From positions 23,917,049 to 23,981,048 of the forward strand of contig NC_061816.1 in the NCBI RefSeq assembly GCF_021462225.1: 64,000 nucleotides of DNA, written 5' to 3'. Positions 16,831 to 39,404 of the stretch are shown in pieces. Made by a program: the position numbers and the translations under genes. The notes beneath the pieces were generated by a model, which was not told where the DNA came from, did not search any database, and saw only the letters and a list, made by a program, of their open reading frames with translations. Within the stretch, counting starts at the first letter, position 1. Each line of letters starts with the position of its first letter. This DNA is from Girardinichthys multiradiatus (lineage: Eukaryota; Chordata; Actinopteri; Cyprinodontiformes; Goodeidae).

Positions 16831-17700
16831 ATTTAATATTATCATAAACAGAAGGAACCTGGAGATACAAGGAACAGTGTGGGAAATAGAAGCGAAAAAA
16901 ACATTATCACTGAAATGAGTTAAGATGTAAAAGACTTAATAACAACTTACAACATAGCAGTAAAAACCAGAACAAATGATCATTTAGCAGTAGAAACAAC
17001 ATAATTTATAGCAATATAAAAAGCAATAATAAGAAAAATATATCAATAGCTTCTGACACCTTTTCAGTTCTCCAAAATATAAAAACAGGAAACACATTGT
17101 GCAGACCAGGCATTTTATGGAAAATATATCACATGCAAACCCAGATACATATTAAAGGCTTGCCTTTCATTTATGTGGCTCATCTAGATATAGATGGTAA
17201 GGTCAATATTTTAGCTAAACAATCACAGAGAACCTAAACAACACACACTGCACAGAAATGATGTTATCCAAAGCACAAGTCAAGACCCTCACCAAAGAAT
17301 ACGTTAATATAGTTTGGCAAGAATATTTGGATATTATTCATAATGGAAGGTGATTTAATAATACTCAAAATGTTGGTAAAAGACAAACATGGGTTAGAAA
17401 AAGGAAGGAAGAAAACGTCATAAACTCCACTTAGAATAGTTAAACAACACAATTTATAAAATAGGTAAACATCAAACTGGACCATGTTTTTCTTGCAATC
17501 ATCCAGTAGTGTGCATCCATAACAGCTTAGAAGGAACAGAAATGTTGCAACAGAGGAAACAAGAAAAACTTGACTTTAAACAATTTACGGGGGAAACAAT
17601 CATAGACTATGTTTATTTGTTAGATATTTAAATATCCCAGGTCAATAGAAAATAATATTTGTTGTGTTTTTTTTTTTTGTTTGTTTTTGTTTTTTTGTGT
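16831..17700. other. AT-rich intergenic DNA upstream of donson
   Basis: Adenine-rich and thymine-rich tracts (T/G run at 17663-17702). No gene seen. The minus-strand frame 17264-17485 is not recognised. Confidence 0.45.
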
Positions 17701-17709
17701 GTGTCTTAC

Positions 17710-17790
17710 ACTCCAGTCCGGTAGATGGCGGTAATGCAACTTCACGACGGTTGCCAAACGCGAAAAATATGAAAAGAAGAAGAGGGGCGT
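17710..17790 (+). promoter_or_regulatory. candidate core promoter/5' UTR of donson with a YY1-like motif
   Basis: GTAGATGGCGGTAATGC at 17721-17737 contains the GATGGCGG core resembling YY1 sites in TATA-less housekeeping promoters, about 170 bp before the donson start codon. The surrounding 'ctccagtccggtagatggcg'...'agaagaagag' arrangement is also a frequent dispersed fish sequence, so it may be repeat-derived. No TATA box is obvious. Confidence 0.35.
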
Positions 17791-17898
17791 TTACCCAGTG
17801 TGGAAGGCGCAACAATCAAATAGTGTGTGATACTGTGTTTGAATTATTTGTTTTATTTTTAGTTCTGTTCGTTAGTTGTGTCGATTGAAACCTCCAGC

Positions 17899-28526
<10,628 letters not shown>

Positions 28527-28631
28527 AACAGCATGTCTGATACCATCACACATCCCATGTCACTGCTTTCAAGTCCTTTTCTTTTTATCAAGCATAGATA
28601 TATTTTTTGCAGTTTTTTTTTAGAGAATGTT

Positions 28632-28637
28632 AATAAA
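28632..28637 (+). terminator. polyadenylation signal AATAAA for donson
   Basis: AATAAA about 106 bp after the donson stop, in a T-rich context; a plausible cleavage/polyadenylation signal. Confidence 0.6.
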
Positions 28638-28639
28638 TC

Positions 28640-30336
28640 TTATATATGCAAATCATTTTATTGACGTTTTTGGTTTTCAGTCATTTCACTTATCAGTGTT
28701 TTGTGCCTTAATTGTATTAATTGTAATTGTAGGATTGTGATTAAAATATGCATTGATTACTGTGATTTTTTTTTTCCCCTTCACAGCTGTTACTCAAGTC
28801 ATCACTTTTAGATGTTTTCTCGCCTCTGAAATGTTTTTCATTGTTCTGAAACTAAAACGGGAACAAAGCGTGTCTAATGAGACCACCACCAAACTGAGGA
28901 AAACTAGGACAGGATTTATGCATTCAGACAGCAGGAGAAATCCATGCTGGTGTGCTAGTCAATGAAGTTAAAGATATTTTCCCACTTTAGCACAAACCCA
29001 TGTGCAAAGTCATTAACCAAGTTTGAATAGTTAATTTAGCCAAACAACTTCCAGTGTGTCAGGGAATACCAGCCCAGTGTGGCAGTGAGATAGAACAGTC
29101 AATGAAAGAGGGAATTCATGCACTGGCAAGCTCTGCACACACAGAATAAACACAAACAGTGATTTTCCAAAATATTTGAATTTTGTTTTACAAAAATAAT
29201 TCAGCTTCATGTTAAATTACTTTAATCCAAAAAAAAAAAAAAGAAATTTATAATTTTCTTGAATTGAGGATTTTCTGATCGTTTGTTCTATTCCACAAGT
29301 TCATTATGATTTCTCACTTTTACCGAAGAATGTGAAATGGATTATCTAAAGATTTACTGTTAATTTTGCTTAATCGTTGGACGTTATTTTAATTTTTTAG
29401 GTAGTTCATGTATGTTTGCAGATGCTTGTTGCACTTTTACTCCCAATAACAGCAACTCCAGATGGATCAATGAAACGAGTGCTAAAGCATCTCAGAATGC
29501 TCTCAGCTCAGATGGAAGCCGATTCTGGAAATCCCACCCCCCTGCAATGGGTCACACCTCTGCAAGCACCATCCAGTTTTGTCCGTTGACCCTGACCCTG
29601 TGTGGATGCCGCCGCTGCTGCTGCATCCCTTTCCTGAGTGTCTACATCACTGCTGCTGTGATCATGACAGCAAGGATTTGGGTTCTATGTCCCAGAGATG
29701 AATGTGTGTACGTCCCTGAAAGTAAGACCGCATTGTCTAAAAAATTCTCTGTCGTTGCTCTGGCATTTAGCAAATAGAACAAATTTAGTTTTTTGTTTTT
29801 TTTTATAACTGACATTAAACAGGAGAAGCTTTGCCTGATTTTATTCAGGGTCCTTTTATACACTGTATGTAAATAACTGGTGTGAGGGAATAGGGTTTTT
29901 GTTTTAGGTTGTGGGGATAGGGGTAAAATGTTCTGAGTATATCCGGGTTAATTAAGAACCGGGCCAATTTTCCACTGTACTGTTCTTCTACTTTATACCA
30001 CTGTGGAGGGAACGTTACTGAGATGAGTTTGGCAACCTCTAGTGGTCAAAGATATACACTGCAGCACCCAGATTTACACTGCTTAGGTTTCTTTGTTCAA
30101 AAACATTAATCTAGAGTCAATTTTTCTGATCTAAACCTGAAAATGGATTTAGCTAAAGTGACGAGTTCTGTAGTCAGAGGGAAAAAAAGCTCCTGATTTG
30201 TCCGCATTATCTACAAGATTCATGGAGCAAGAGTTTTGGCTCTGCTTCAGTGGAAATGCACAGACTGAATAAGATTTTCAGTCTGTGCAGACTAAAATGC
30301 ACAGACTAAAATGCAGATTTTAGTAACAATCATATT
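28640..30336. other. intergenic DNA, no supported gene
   Basis: The 121-codon frame 29412-29777 (Cys/Ser-rich) and other short frames show no family features or splice context I trust. No transposon termini were identified. Confidence 0.45.
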
Positions 30337-30409
30337 GACAAGAGTCAAAGGCTGTCTGCAAAATACTTTGGGTTAGACAAGAGTCAAAGGCTGTCTGCAA
30401 AATACTTTG
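30337..30409. repeat. 39-bp-period direct tandem duplication
   Basis: A 34-bp stretch beginning GACAAGAGTCAAAGGCTGTC occurs at 30337-30370 and again, identically, at 30376-30409. Just upstream, 'agactaaaatgcac' is also doubled (about 30289-30315). These look like recent local slippage duplications. Confidence 0.85.
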
Positions 30410-30751
30410 CTCTCCAGTTTAACAGAAACAAGACAACAACAGACTGGATATATTTCTCTTTCCACTCAGTTGATTTTAATTTTTTTGAGATTTCTTTAAT
30501 AATTAAGGACAAACTGAGTGCCACAAAAATAATGCACATTAGGCAAGCTCAACAAACAAAGAAAAAACACCCAACTTAATAAATTCTGATTTGAACTGAA
30601 TTTTGAAGAAAGGAAACAAATTGAAAGGATTTTCCTCTACAATGTTATTTTTTTGCAGCTTCACTGGTAGAGATATTCAATTCAAACCAAATATTTATAT
30701 TGCACTTACTTTCTCTAATTGCAAAGAGAATAATAACAGTAAACAGGACAT

Positions 30752-31140
30752 TTATTAATGGATTTGTGTCTGTACTTGTCCTGTTAGATCTCAGTGCTCC
30801 ATTTGATACAGTTGATCACAATATTCTCTTAGAAAGGCTGGAATATGCTGTAGGGATCAGGGGAACAGCGCTAGGCTGGTTTAAATCTTATTTGTCTGAC
30901 AGATTCCAGTTTGTTCATGTAAATGATAAATCATCTTCAAACTCCAGGGTTAATTGTGGAGTACCACAGGGTTCAGTACTTGGGTCAATTCTCTTTACTA
31001 TGTATATGCTTCCAATAGGTCAAATTATCAGGCAGCATAGGATAAATTTTCACTGTTATGCTGATGATACTCAGCTTTACTTATCCATGAATCTTGATGA
31101 GCCCAACCAGTTAGACTACAAGTATGTCTTGAAGACATAA
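30752..31140 (+). pseudogene. LINE reverse transcriptase fragment with intact ADD box
   Basis: The longest open part (from about 30700 to stop TAA 31138) holds RT motifs from the first catalytic Asp (DLSAPFDTVDH) to the YADD box. After the stop, the frame continues in pieces as a LINE C-terminal region, so the protein is truncated. Non-LTR RTs of this kind copy their RNA at a nicked chromosomal target. Confidence 0.8.
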
Positions 31141-31643
31141 AAACTTGGATGACTTTAAATGTGCTTCTAAATTCAGACAAGACAAAAGTTGTCGTCATTG
31201 GACCAGAATCTTTGAAAAAGAAACTGCTTAATTAATTAAGGTGGGCAGTATTAAATTGACCTCCTGTAATAGAGTAAAACACCTTGGTGTTATTTTTGAC
31301 CAGGACATGTCATTTAAATCCCATATTAAACAGGTTTCTAGGATTTCCTTCTTTCACCTCCGGAACATTGCCAAAATTAGAAATAACCTGTGACACTGAA
31401 AAACTAGTCCATGCATTTGTTACTTCAAGGCTGGACTATTGTAATTCTTTACTATCAGGATATCCACAAATGCATTTAAAAACCTTCAGCTGATCCAAAA
31501 TGCTGAAGCAAGAGTTCTGATGAAAATTAAGAAAAAAGAGAGATCATATTTCTCCTATTTTAGCTTCCCTTCATTGGCTCCCTTTTAAATCCAGAATAGA
31601 ATTTAAAATTCTCCTCCTCACATATAAAGCCCTTAATGATCTA

Positions 31644-32771
31644 CAGGGGTTGGACAATGAAACTGAAACACCTGTCACTTTAGTGTGGGAGGTTTCATGG
31701 CTAAATTGGACCAGCCTGGTAGCCAGTCTTCATTGATTGCACATTGCACCAGTAAGAGCAGAGTGTGAAGGTTCAATTAGCAGGGTAAGAGCACAGTTTT
31801 GCTCAGAATAATGAAATGCACACAACATTATGGGTGACATACCAGAGTTCAAAAGAGGACAAATTGTTGGTCCACGTCTTGCTGGCGCATCAGTGACCAA
31901 GACAGCAAGTCTTTGTGATGTATCAAGAGCCAGGGTAATGTCAGCACACCACCAAGAAGGACGAACCACATCCAACAGGATTAACTGTGGACGCAAGAGG
32001 AAGCTGTCTGAAAGGGATGTTCGGGTGCTAACCCGGATTGTATCTAAAAAACATAAAACCACGGCTGCCCAAATCGCAGCAGAATTAAATGTGCACCTCA
32101 ACTCTCCTGTTTCCACCAGAACTGTCCGTCGGGACAGGGTCAATATACACGGCCGGGCTGCTATAGCCAAACTGTTACTGTTTTCCCAACATCCGGGAGA
32201 GTTACGGTGTGGAGAAGCCCCAAAGAAGCGAACCACCCAGACTGTTGCATGCCCAGATTGATGGTTTGGACTGCCATATCATGGCATTCCCTTGGCCTAA
32301 TACTTGTGCTAGATGGGTGTGTCACTGCCAAGGACTACCGAACCATTCTTGAGGACCATGTGCATCCAATGGTTCAAACATTGTATCCTGAAGGCGGTGC
32401 CGTGTATCAGGATGACAATGCACCAATACACACAGCAAGACTGGTGAAAGATTGGTTTGATGAACATGAAAGTGAAGTTGAACATCTCCCATGGCCTGCA
32501 CAGTCACCAGATCTAAATATTATTGAGCCACTTTGGGGTGTTTTGGAGGAGCGAGTCAGGAAACGTTTTCCTCCACCAGTATCACATAGTGACCTGGCCA
32601 CTATCCTGCAAGAAGAATGGCTTAAAATCCCTCTGACCACTGTGCAGGACTTGTATATGTCATTCCCAAGACGAATTGACGCTGTATTGGCTGCAAAAGG
32701 AGGCCCTCCACCATACTAACAAATTATTGTGGTCTAAAACCAGGTGTTTCAGTTTCATTGTCCAACCCCTG
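31644..32771 (+). mobile_element. Tc1/mariner-superfamily element, probable DD36E type, internally deleted (1128 bp)
   Basis: Flanked by TA (31642-31643 and 32772-32773). Termini CAGGGGTTGGACAATGAAAC and its inverse (GTTTCATTGTCCAACCCCTG at the other end) form a perfect inverted repeat over at least 20 bp, with additional repeat inside. It differs from the 1.6-kb Tc1 family in terminal and coding sequence. It sits in the 3' coding region of an L2-like LINE. Confidence 0.92.
31830..32719 (+). pseudogene. Tc1-like transposase missing the first catalytic aspartate
   Basis: The N-terminal part (MGDIPEFKRGQIVGPRLAGA..., 31830 on) carries the paired DNA-binding domain. Then the frame shifts and a block is missing where the first catalytic Asp (WSDES-type motif) should stand. 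The second part (from about 32207) has the second Asp in VYQDDNAPIHTA and the Glu in SPDLNIIEPLW, separated by 36 residues, ending at TAA 32717-32719. A 36-residue D-E spacing fits the DD36E group (known as Incomer) rather than DD34E Tc1. Not able to encode an active enzyme. Confidence 0.85.
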
Positions 32772-33480
32772 TAGCTCCATCATACATCAGAGATCTGATT
32801 GTTCCATATGTTCCTAACGGAGCACTTCGTTCTTAGACTGCAGGTTTACTGGTGGTTCCTAGAGTCTCTAGAAGTAGAATGGGAGGCAGAGCCTTTAGTT
32901 ATCAGGCTCCCCTCCTGTGGAACCGGCTCCCAGTTTTAGTCCGTGAGGCAGACACCCTGTCTACTTTTAAGACTAGGCTTAAAACTTTCCTTTTTGATAA
33001 AGCTTATAGTTAGAGTGGCTTAGGTTATCCTGAGCTGGTTCTGTAGATATGCTGCTATAGGCTTAGACTGCTGGAGGACATAATGACCACTTTCACTCTC
33101 TTCGCTACATTCTCATACTACCCTCCAATTTTGCATTATTCTCTGATTTTTCTCTTTCTACAAGCTGCCTGACCTGGTTCTGTGTTTAGCTGTGACACCT
33201 TCCTGGAGGGGGACATGGGCCAAGCTGCTGCTGCCAAAAACTTAATACTCACCTTCTACAGATGATCCACTTGGCCCTGTCTTTCAGTGTTTAACCCTGT
33301 CTCTCCTAAACCTAGCTACTGTCTGAGCTTCTACTGTAACTAACTGAATGTGCTCTTTTTCATACTCTAGACTTAAAAACTGGCTCAGAGTTCATCTCCT
33401 TAGTTGTCTTTCTCTCCTAGATGAAGCCTCTAAAGGAGCTATCACCATTAATGTTTCACTTTCCTTTCCCATAGAAAGTA

Positions 33481-35080
33481 CAGGTCCTTCTCAAAATATT
33501 AGCATATTGTGATAAAGTTCATTATTTTCCATAATGTCATGATGAAAATTTAACATTCATATATTTTAGATTCATTGCACACTAACTGAAATATTTTAGG
33601 TCTTTTATTGTCTTAATACGGATGATTGTGGCATACAGCTCATGAAAACCCAAAATTCCTATCTCACAAAATTAGCATATCATTAAAAGGGTCTCTAAAC
33701 GAGCTATGAACCTAATCATCTGAATCAACGAGTTAACTCTAAACACCTGCAAAAGATTCCTGAGGCCTTTAAAACTCCCAGCCTGGTTCATCACTCAAAA
33801 CCCCAATCATGGGTAAGACTGCCGACCTGACTGCTGTCCAGAAGGCCACTATTGACACCCTCAAGCAAGAGGGTAAGACACAGAAAGAAATTTCTGAACG
33901 AATAGGCTGTTCCCAGAGTGCTGTACCAAGGCACCTCAGTGGTAAGTCTGTGGGAAGGAAAAAGTGTGGCAGAAAACGCTGTACAACAAGAAAAGGTGAC
34001 CGGACCCTGAGGAAGATTGTGGAGAAGGGCCGATTCCAGACCTTGGGGGACCTGCGGAGGCAGTGGACTGAGTCTGGAGTAGAAACATCCAGAGCCACTG
34101 TGCACAGGCGTGTGCAGGAAATGGGCTACAGGTGCCGCATTCCCAAGGTCAAGCCACTTTTGAACTAGAAACAGCGGCAGAAGCGCCTGACCTGGGCTAC
34201 AGAGAAGCAGCACTGGACTGTTGCTCAGTGGTCCAAAGTACTTTTTTCGGATGAAAGCAAATTCTGCATGTCATTCGGAAATCAAGGTGCCAGAGTCTGG
34301 AGGAAAACTGGGGAGAAGGAAATGCCAAAATGCCAGAAGTCCAGTGTCAAGTACCCACAGTCAGTGATGGTCTGGGGTGCCGTGTCAGCTGCTGGTGTTG
34401 GTCCACTGTGTTTTATCAAGAGCAGGGTCAATGCAGCTAGCTATCAGGAGATTTTGGAGCACTTCATGCTTCCATTTGCTGAAAAGCTTTATGGAGATGA
34501 AGATTTCATTTTTCAGCACGACCTGGCACCTGCTCACAGTGCCAAAACCACTGGTAAATGGTTTACTGACCATGGTATCACTGTGCTCAATTGGCCTGCC
34601 AACTCTCCTGACCTGAACCCCATAGAGAATCTGTGAAAAGAACGTTGAGAGACTCAAGACCCAACACTCTGGATGAGCTAAAGGCCGCTATCGAAGCATC
34701 CTGGGCCTCCATAAGACCTCAGCAGTGCCACAGGCTGATTGCCTCCATGCCACGCCGGATTGAAGCAGTCATTTCTGCAAAAGGATTCCCGACCAAGTAT
34801 TGAGTGCATAACTGTACATGATTATTTGAAGGTTGACGTTTTTTGTATTAAAAACAATTTTCTTTTATTGGTCGGATGAAATATGCTAATTTTGTGAGAT
34901 AGGAATTTTGGGTTTTCATGAGCTGTATGCCACAATCATCCGTATTAAGACAATAAAAGACCTGAAATATTTCAGTTAGTGTGCAATGAATCTAAAATAT
35001 ATGAATGTTAAATTTCCATCATGACATTATGGAAAATAATGAACTTTATCACAATATGCTAATATTTTGAGAAGGACCTG
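33481..35080 (+). mobile_element. Tc1-like DNA transposon, copy B (1600 bp)
   Basis: Flanked by TA (33479-33480 and 35081-35082), with the same approximately 200-bp terminal inverted repeats as copies A, C and D. Inserted in the 3' UTR of the L2-like LINE: the LINE continues directly on the other side. Confidence 0.95.
33809..34803 (+). pseudogene. Tc1 transposase, copy B, broken
   Basis: ATG 33809 opens a frame with the N-terminal DNA-binding domain, but a CAG-to-TAG change at 34166-34168 ends it after 119 codons. The catalytic half is open from 34268, with FQHDLAPAH and SPDLNPIENL. A deletion of about 10 bp after the catalytic Glu (ENL near 34630) removes WDIV and shifts the rest. Confidence 0.93.
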
Positions 35081-35540
35081 TACTCCTGGATCAGTGCGTC
35101 TGTGTTCTTTTTGTGTCTCTGCTCTGTTCTCTCAAACCCCAAGTCGGTCATGGCAGATGGCCGCTCACATTGAGCCTGGTTCTGGTTCTGTTGGAGGTTT
35201 CTTCCTGTTAAAAGGGAGTTTTCCTCTCCATTGTCGCTACATGCATGCTCAGTATGAGGGATTGCTGCAAAGTCAACGCCAGTGACTGTCCGCTGTCTCT
35301 ATATGCTCATCCAGGAGGAGTGAACGCTGCAAGTCACTGACTCGATGCAATCTGCTGGGTTTCGTTAAATAGAAAACCTTTTAACCAATTTGAATAATAC
35401 GACTGCACCGTATAATAGTTGGGATTAATTGGAATGTATTTACCTGATATGAAATCTTTATGATTCCACTGAATTGACTTTGTGAAGTGCCTTGAGATGA
35501 CATATGTTATGAATTGGCGCTATATAAATAAAACTGAACT

Positions 35541-36206
35541 GAAAGGAACTAGTAATCAGTGATGGATTTTTACCAATTACTGTTAATCAGATGTAGTCAA
35601 ACAGTCTTTTCAGAGACAACAGAAAGTGACCTGGAGAAATCTCATTTTGATGGAACATGTTGAAGCTGTATTTTCTGATCTCTTTTCTAATAAATCATAT
35701 AAGGTTTTTATTTTATTTGATCTTCTTAAAAGGTTTGTGAAGCAGAAACATGTCATTTTATTCCTCAAAGCTTTCTCAAATGATGTTGAGCTAAGCTCAG
35801 TAAAAATGGTGCTTGGAAACCTTAAACTAATGTATCCAGAAAAACTGGTGAACCTGAATCTGTCTGCTCCATCAGGCTGCCTGTTGTCTGTCCTTGTTTC
35901 CTGTTTTCTCCAAGAACAAAGAGTCAACAGACACTGTGGCAAATGATCGGCGTGCCTGGTGACGCTGCAGCGGGTGAGGAGGGGGGACTTCAAATGCTTT
36001 TCAGTCAGAGATGTACCATCCTGTCTGCTGCCTGCAGGCCACCTCACAGCCACACTGTTGTTATCATTCAACCAATCACTGAGTCCTCTCTGACTGGTAT
36101 GGGGTGCAGCTGACACTTTCAGTCGCTCTGGATGGTGGCGTTCCTTTCCAAGAGGGGCTGATGTCTGACCAAAACCTTTCCATGACAGCTGGCAGCTGAG
36201 ACCATC
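35541..36206. other. intergenic DNA upstream of the claudin gene
   Basis: No exon seen. It presumably contains the claudin promoter and 5' UTR, but no TATA box or motif is convincing. The two overlapping frames at 35610-36116 are not recognised. Confidence 0.45.
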
Positions 36207-36875
36207 ATGGACCAGAGTGTTGAGACTCTAGAACTGCTGGGGGCCCTGTTATATGCAGTGGGTTGGCTTTGCTCTCTGTGCACTACTATGATGCCCTTCT
36301 GGCTTACCCTATCCACAGACCTGCTCCCCACTGAGAGTTTGGAAGTGGGACTGTGGAAGTCATGTGTTGTCCAGGACCTGGGTCTCCAGGAATGTCGGCC
36401 ATACAACAGCCTACTGGGTCTGCCACCAGACATCAAACTGGCCCGCATTCTGATGTGTGCTGCTCTGGGCTTTGGGCTGGTGGGCTTGGTGCTGGCCATC
36501 ATGGGCCTAAACCTGATCAACAGCTGCTGCCGCCAGATGGATGAGCTAAGCCTCAAGAAGGTCCTGAAAGCAGCAGGAGGGATGCTAAGCCTGGCAGCTG
36601 GGATCCTGGTCCTGGTCCCAGTCTCCTACATAGCTCATCTGACTGTGGTGCGATTCTTTGATAAGTCAGTGCCGGATGTGGTTTCTCGCTGGGAGTTTGG
36701 TGATTCTCTGTTCTGTGGCTGGACAGCTGGAGTCCTGCACCTGCTGGCTGGAACGCTGCTGCTGATTTCTTCTTTGTATCTGCAGGAGCAGAACCAGAAC
36801 CTACCTGTCCACATCCCGCTGGTCCCAGTGTCGCAGAGACAGCGATCCATCAGAATCAGAACTGAATACATCTGA
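36207..36875 (+). CDS. claudin (tight-junction protein), single exon
   Basis: 222 residues with the four-helix claudin plan: TM1 about 8-28, first extracellular loop 29-79, TM2 80-102, TM3 120-143, second loop 144-165, TM4 166-191, cytoplasmic tail 192-222. The claudin signature is present: W32, GLW at 48-50, C53 and C63 (W...GLWxxC...C), followed by an Arg (R80) at the start of TM2. Claudins seal or form ion pores in the paracellular space. The tail ends EYI, a slight variant of the usual YV PDZ-binding end. Lack of introns and position near runx1 and donson fit the CLDN8/CLDN17 group of human 21q22, but the sequence is divergent, so no symbol is given. Start ATG 36207 (ATCATGG context) gives the expected short N-terminus. 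Confidence 0.9.
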   Translation: MDQSVETLELLGALLYAVGWLCSLCTTMMPFWLTLSTDLLPTESLEVGLWKSCVVQDLGLQECRPYNSLLGLPPDIKLARILMCAALGFGLVGLVLAIMGLNLINSCCRQMDELSLKKVLKAAGGMLSLAAGILVLVPVSYIAHLTVVRFFDKSVPDVVSRWEFGDSLFCGWTAGVLHLLAGTLLLISSLYLQEQNQNLPVHIPLVPVSQRQRSIRIRTEYI

Positions 36876-38879
36876 GAACACATCTGGAGCACCCACCAGG
36901 AGAAAGTTTTTAACTTTCACATGGTTGGAAATCTGAGTTGATGTGAAGGTTTGAACAGAGGTGGACTTATTTCACATCTTAACGTCCTATCAAATGTCAT
37001 GTGGAAATATCTGTAGTTTGTTGGAGCCAAAGAAACAAAAAGCTGCTATTTCCTGTTTTCTGCCATTCACCTGACCAAGATTTTTAACGACATTTAGCAC
37101 TCTCTAGCTATTATGTGGACATTGTGGTGTAATTGGAAAGTTTAATCAGCAGCATTGATCGGCAGGTACAACGATGCTTTCACCCCCTTTTTGACCTTGG
37201 AAGATATGTTTGATGTCCAACTGCAGATCAGTCCTGGGAACATAGAAGATGGGCATGAGTGAAAAACAGAAAAGGAAAATAATACACAAATCACTATAGA
37301 TCAGCCTTGTTAACAGTTGTCTTTAATAATTAGTACTGGAGTCATATTAAAAAAACATCCATCCAGGTTTACTAGACTAATTTTAATATTATTAAAATTA
37401 GTCTAATGTTTGTTTCACCACAAGAGGGACACAAATTATCAATAAAGAGTCCATATTTTAGTCCAAGAGTCAATAAATAATTTTGAGTAGAAGGGGGTTT
37501 GTTTGTTTTTTTTGTCCAGTTCTGAAATCAAATAAAATGTTTAAATGTCACCAGATTAAATGATAAATTGAACTGCTTTAAATCCTCTCTTTAACTGATG
37601 AGTTCAACATGATATTGCTTTAACAAACTTTGAACTTATTCAGTTTTATTCTGATTCTCCAGAGGTTATTGTTGTAGCCCCATTACTGCATGTCAACAAA
37701 CTTAAAAAATATTTATCACTTTAATATATCAAAATTAGGATAAACTCTTGGAGTTCAATTCCCAGCCAGTGTCTCTACTGCTTGTGTTCTGCAACATTGT
37801 ACTTAAGAAAATGTGAAATACAGTTTGACTCATTTCCAGTACAATTCGATTTAATGTCTGTAGTGCAACTAGTAGAACATACAATTAATGCAATACATCA
37901 CAAAGAGCACAAATGTTCATTGCTTTTTGACAAAATACATTATATATTGCTGATGAAATAGCTTAAGATATATGTTGAAAGCTGGTTGGCACATCCTTTG
38001 ACAAATAAATATAAATATGTGCAAATAAATAATGTTGACTGATTTGTCCGAAGTAACCTATCTGTGGGATACCCTAAGGTTTACTGTTGGGCCCTAAACT
38101 GTTTGTACTGTATAAATATGACAAACCTATGGAAGCAGAGAGCAGTTTTCCATCCTAAATTTCTGTTCCCTGCCACTATTTTCTGTATTTTTAAATGCTT
38201 TTCTTGAACAGGCCAGGATGGCACATTCAGGGACCATTTGGAAACTACATAATCCATACTAAATAGACTTATAACATGTTCACTTTTATTCTTATCAGAA
38301 AACCTCCTTGTTGTCTTTGTTGTTCCAGAACTAGTCAAGAGAGGCTGAAATAGAAATTTTGCTGTAGAATTTTGAATTTTAATTCAGAGTGTCCTGCCAT
38401 GTAAACACCCACAGGTGATCGTTTGTTCCTGCATGCCATCTGCATCAAGGTTTGATATGTTGTGCATTCAAAGATGGTTTTCCTGCATACCTTGGTTGTA
38501 ACAAGTGGCTATTTGAGCAACTGACCTCTGAGATTAACAAAGTATTTTTATCCACACATCAGCAAATCACTGTTTCTTCTATTTTTCTGATCATCATCCT
38601 TGCAACCATTAGATGATTGTGGGTGAAAACAGTAGTAGAATAGGACAGAATAGAATAGTAACTGCCTCTCAAACAAATTAATTATTTCTTAATAAATTTT
38701 TTCTTCACTTTGCGGAACTTAGATTTCATGTTTTTGATGAAGAGTGGGCTTCATGCTGGACTTTATGCCCGTTTTTGAACATCTTTCGCTGCAGGTTTTT
38801 CAGTTTTCCTCAGAGTTAAGGTAAAGGCAGACAAGTCACACTGGTTACGGATCCTGGTTTCAGTGTCTGCAGCTTCCAA
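36876..38879. other. claudin 3' UTR then intergenic DNA
   Basis: AATAAA occurs at 37441-37446 and again near 37473, plausible claudin polyadenylation signals. Beyond about 37.5 kb nothing is recognised. Confidence 0.45.
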
Positions 38880-39062
38880 CTGACAGTTTTTCTTGTTTTG
38901 ATCTTCAACTTGTGAAGATGAAATGGGAATCTCTTCCGGATGTTGCAAACGTTTTGTCTGGGATTATTTTTATTTATGACTGGATTTTAATTGTGGGTGA
39001 ATTATTATTTATGTTTGCTGTGCATACCAAGCCATTCGCCAGAGACTTTTTAAACATGATCA
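38880..39062 (+). mobile_element. L2-like LINE endonuclease fragment, left of the DIRS insertion
   Basis: Translation contains IYDWILIVGELLFMFAVHTK and PFARDFLNMI, a degraded counterpart of the LIVGDFN box of L2-type AP endonucleases. The same LINE resumes at 44334 on the far side of the DIRS element, with GLDSHGTEICDSGFSDHF. The start is approximate. Confidence 0.6.
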
Positions 39063-39404
39063 GTTCTATTTCATCCCTACTGACCGCCAGAGGCAGTGCT
39101 TCAAGTACTGAATGATCATTCTTGCACATGCGCAGGTCGAGAAATTAATAACAACATGGTCACATGTGACCTACCGGTGGCTCACGTGAGTCTATATAGT
39201 CACATGACACCGGGAGCCCAGTCCCTTCTTTCTTCTTCTGATGAATGCAGGTGTTGACTTGTGTTTGTTTGTTCCTCGTTCCTCTTGCTGCTTGCTGCTG
39301 GGAGCCTCGTGATCGTTATGATCGAAGCTGCGGATGATTCTGCCCTCCAGAGGCTGCGCAAGCTGCTTTTTTTTCCAGGGTTTCTGGTAAGTTTGTTCGG
39401 CCCG

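Larger units (their letters stand above)
30660..35540 (+). mobile_element. L2-like LINE, 5' truncated, carrying two DNA-transposon insertions
   Basis: LINE sequence is present at about 30660-31643, 32772-33480 and 35081-35540; the gaps are a Tc1-like element (31644-32771) and Tc1 copy B (33481-35080). RT motifs: LVLLDLSAPFDTVDHNILLE (30776), NCGVPQGSVLGSILF (30954), FHCYADDTQLYLS (31050, the catalytic ADD box) and an RLDYCNSLLSG motif (31428). The 3' UTR contains 'ctccattgtcgctacatgca' and ends 'gcgctatataaataaaactg' (35518-35537). Several frameshifts. The 5' boundary is approximate. Confidence 0.8.

Noticed and set aside
29412..29777. 121-codon ORF as a gene
   Set aside because: Cys/Ser-rich translation without recognisable domain, and the alternative frame over the same bases looks no better. 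No supporting splice or promoter context.
35610..36116. 168-codon minus-strand ORF upstream of the claudin
   Set aside because: No family features; it overlaps another equally long + strand frame, and neither has codon or motif support.
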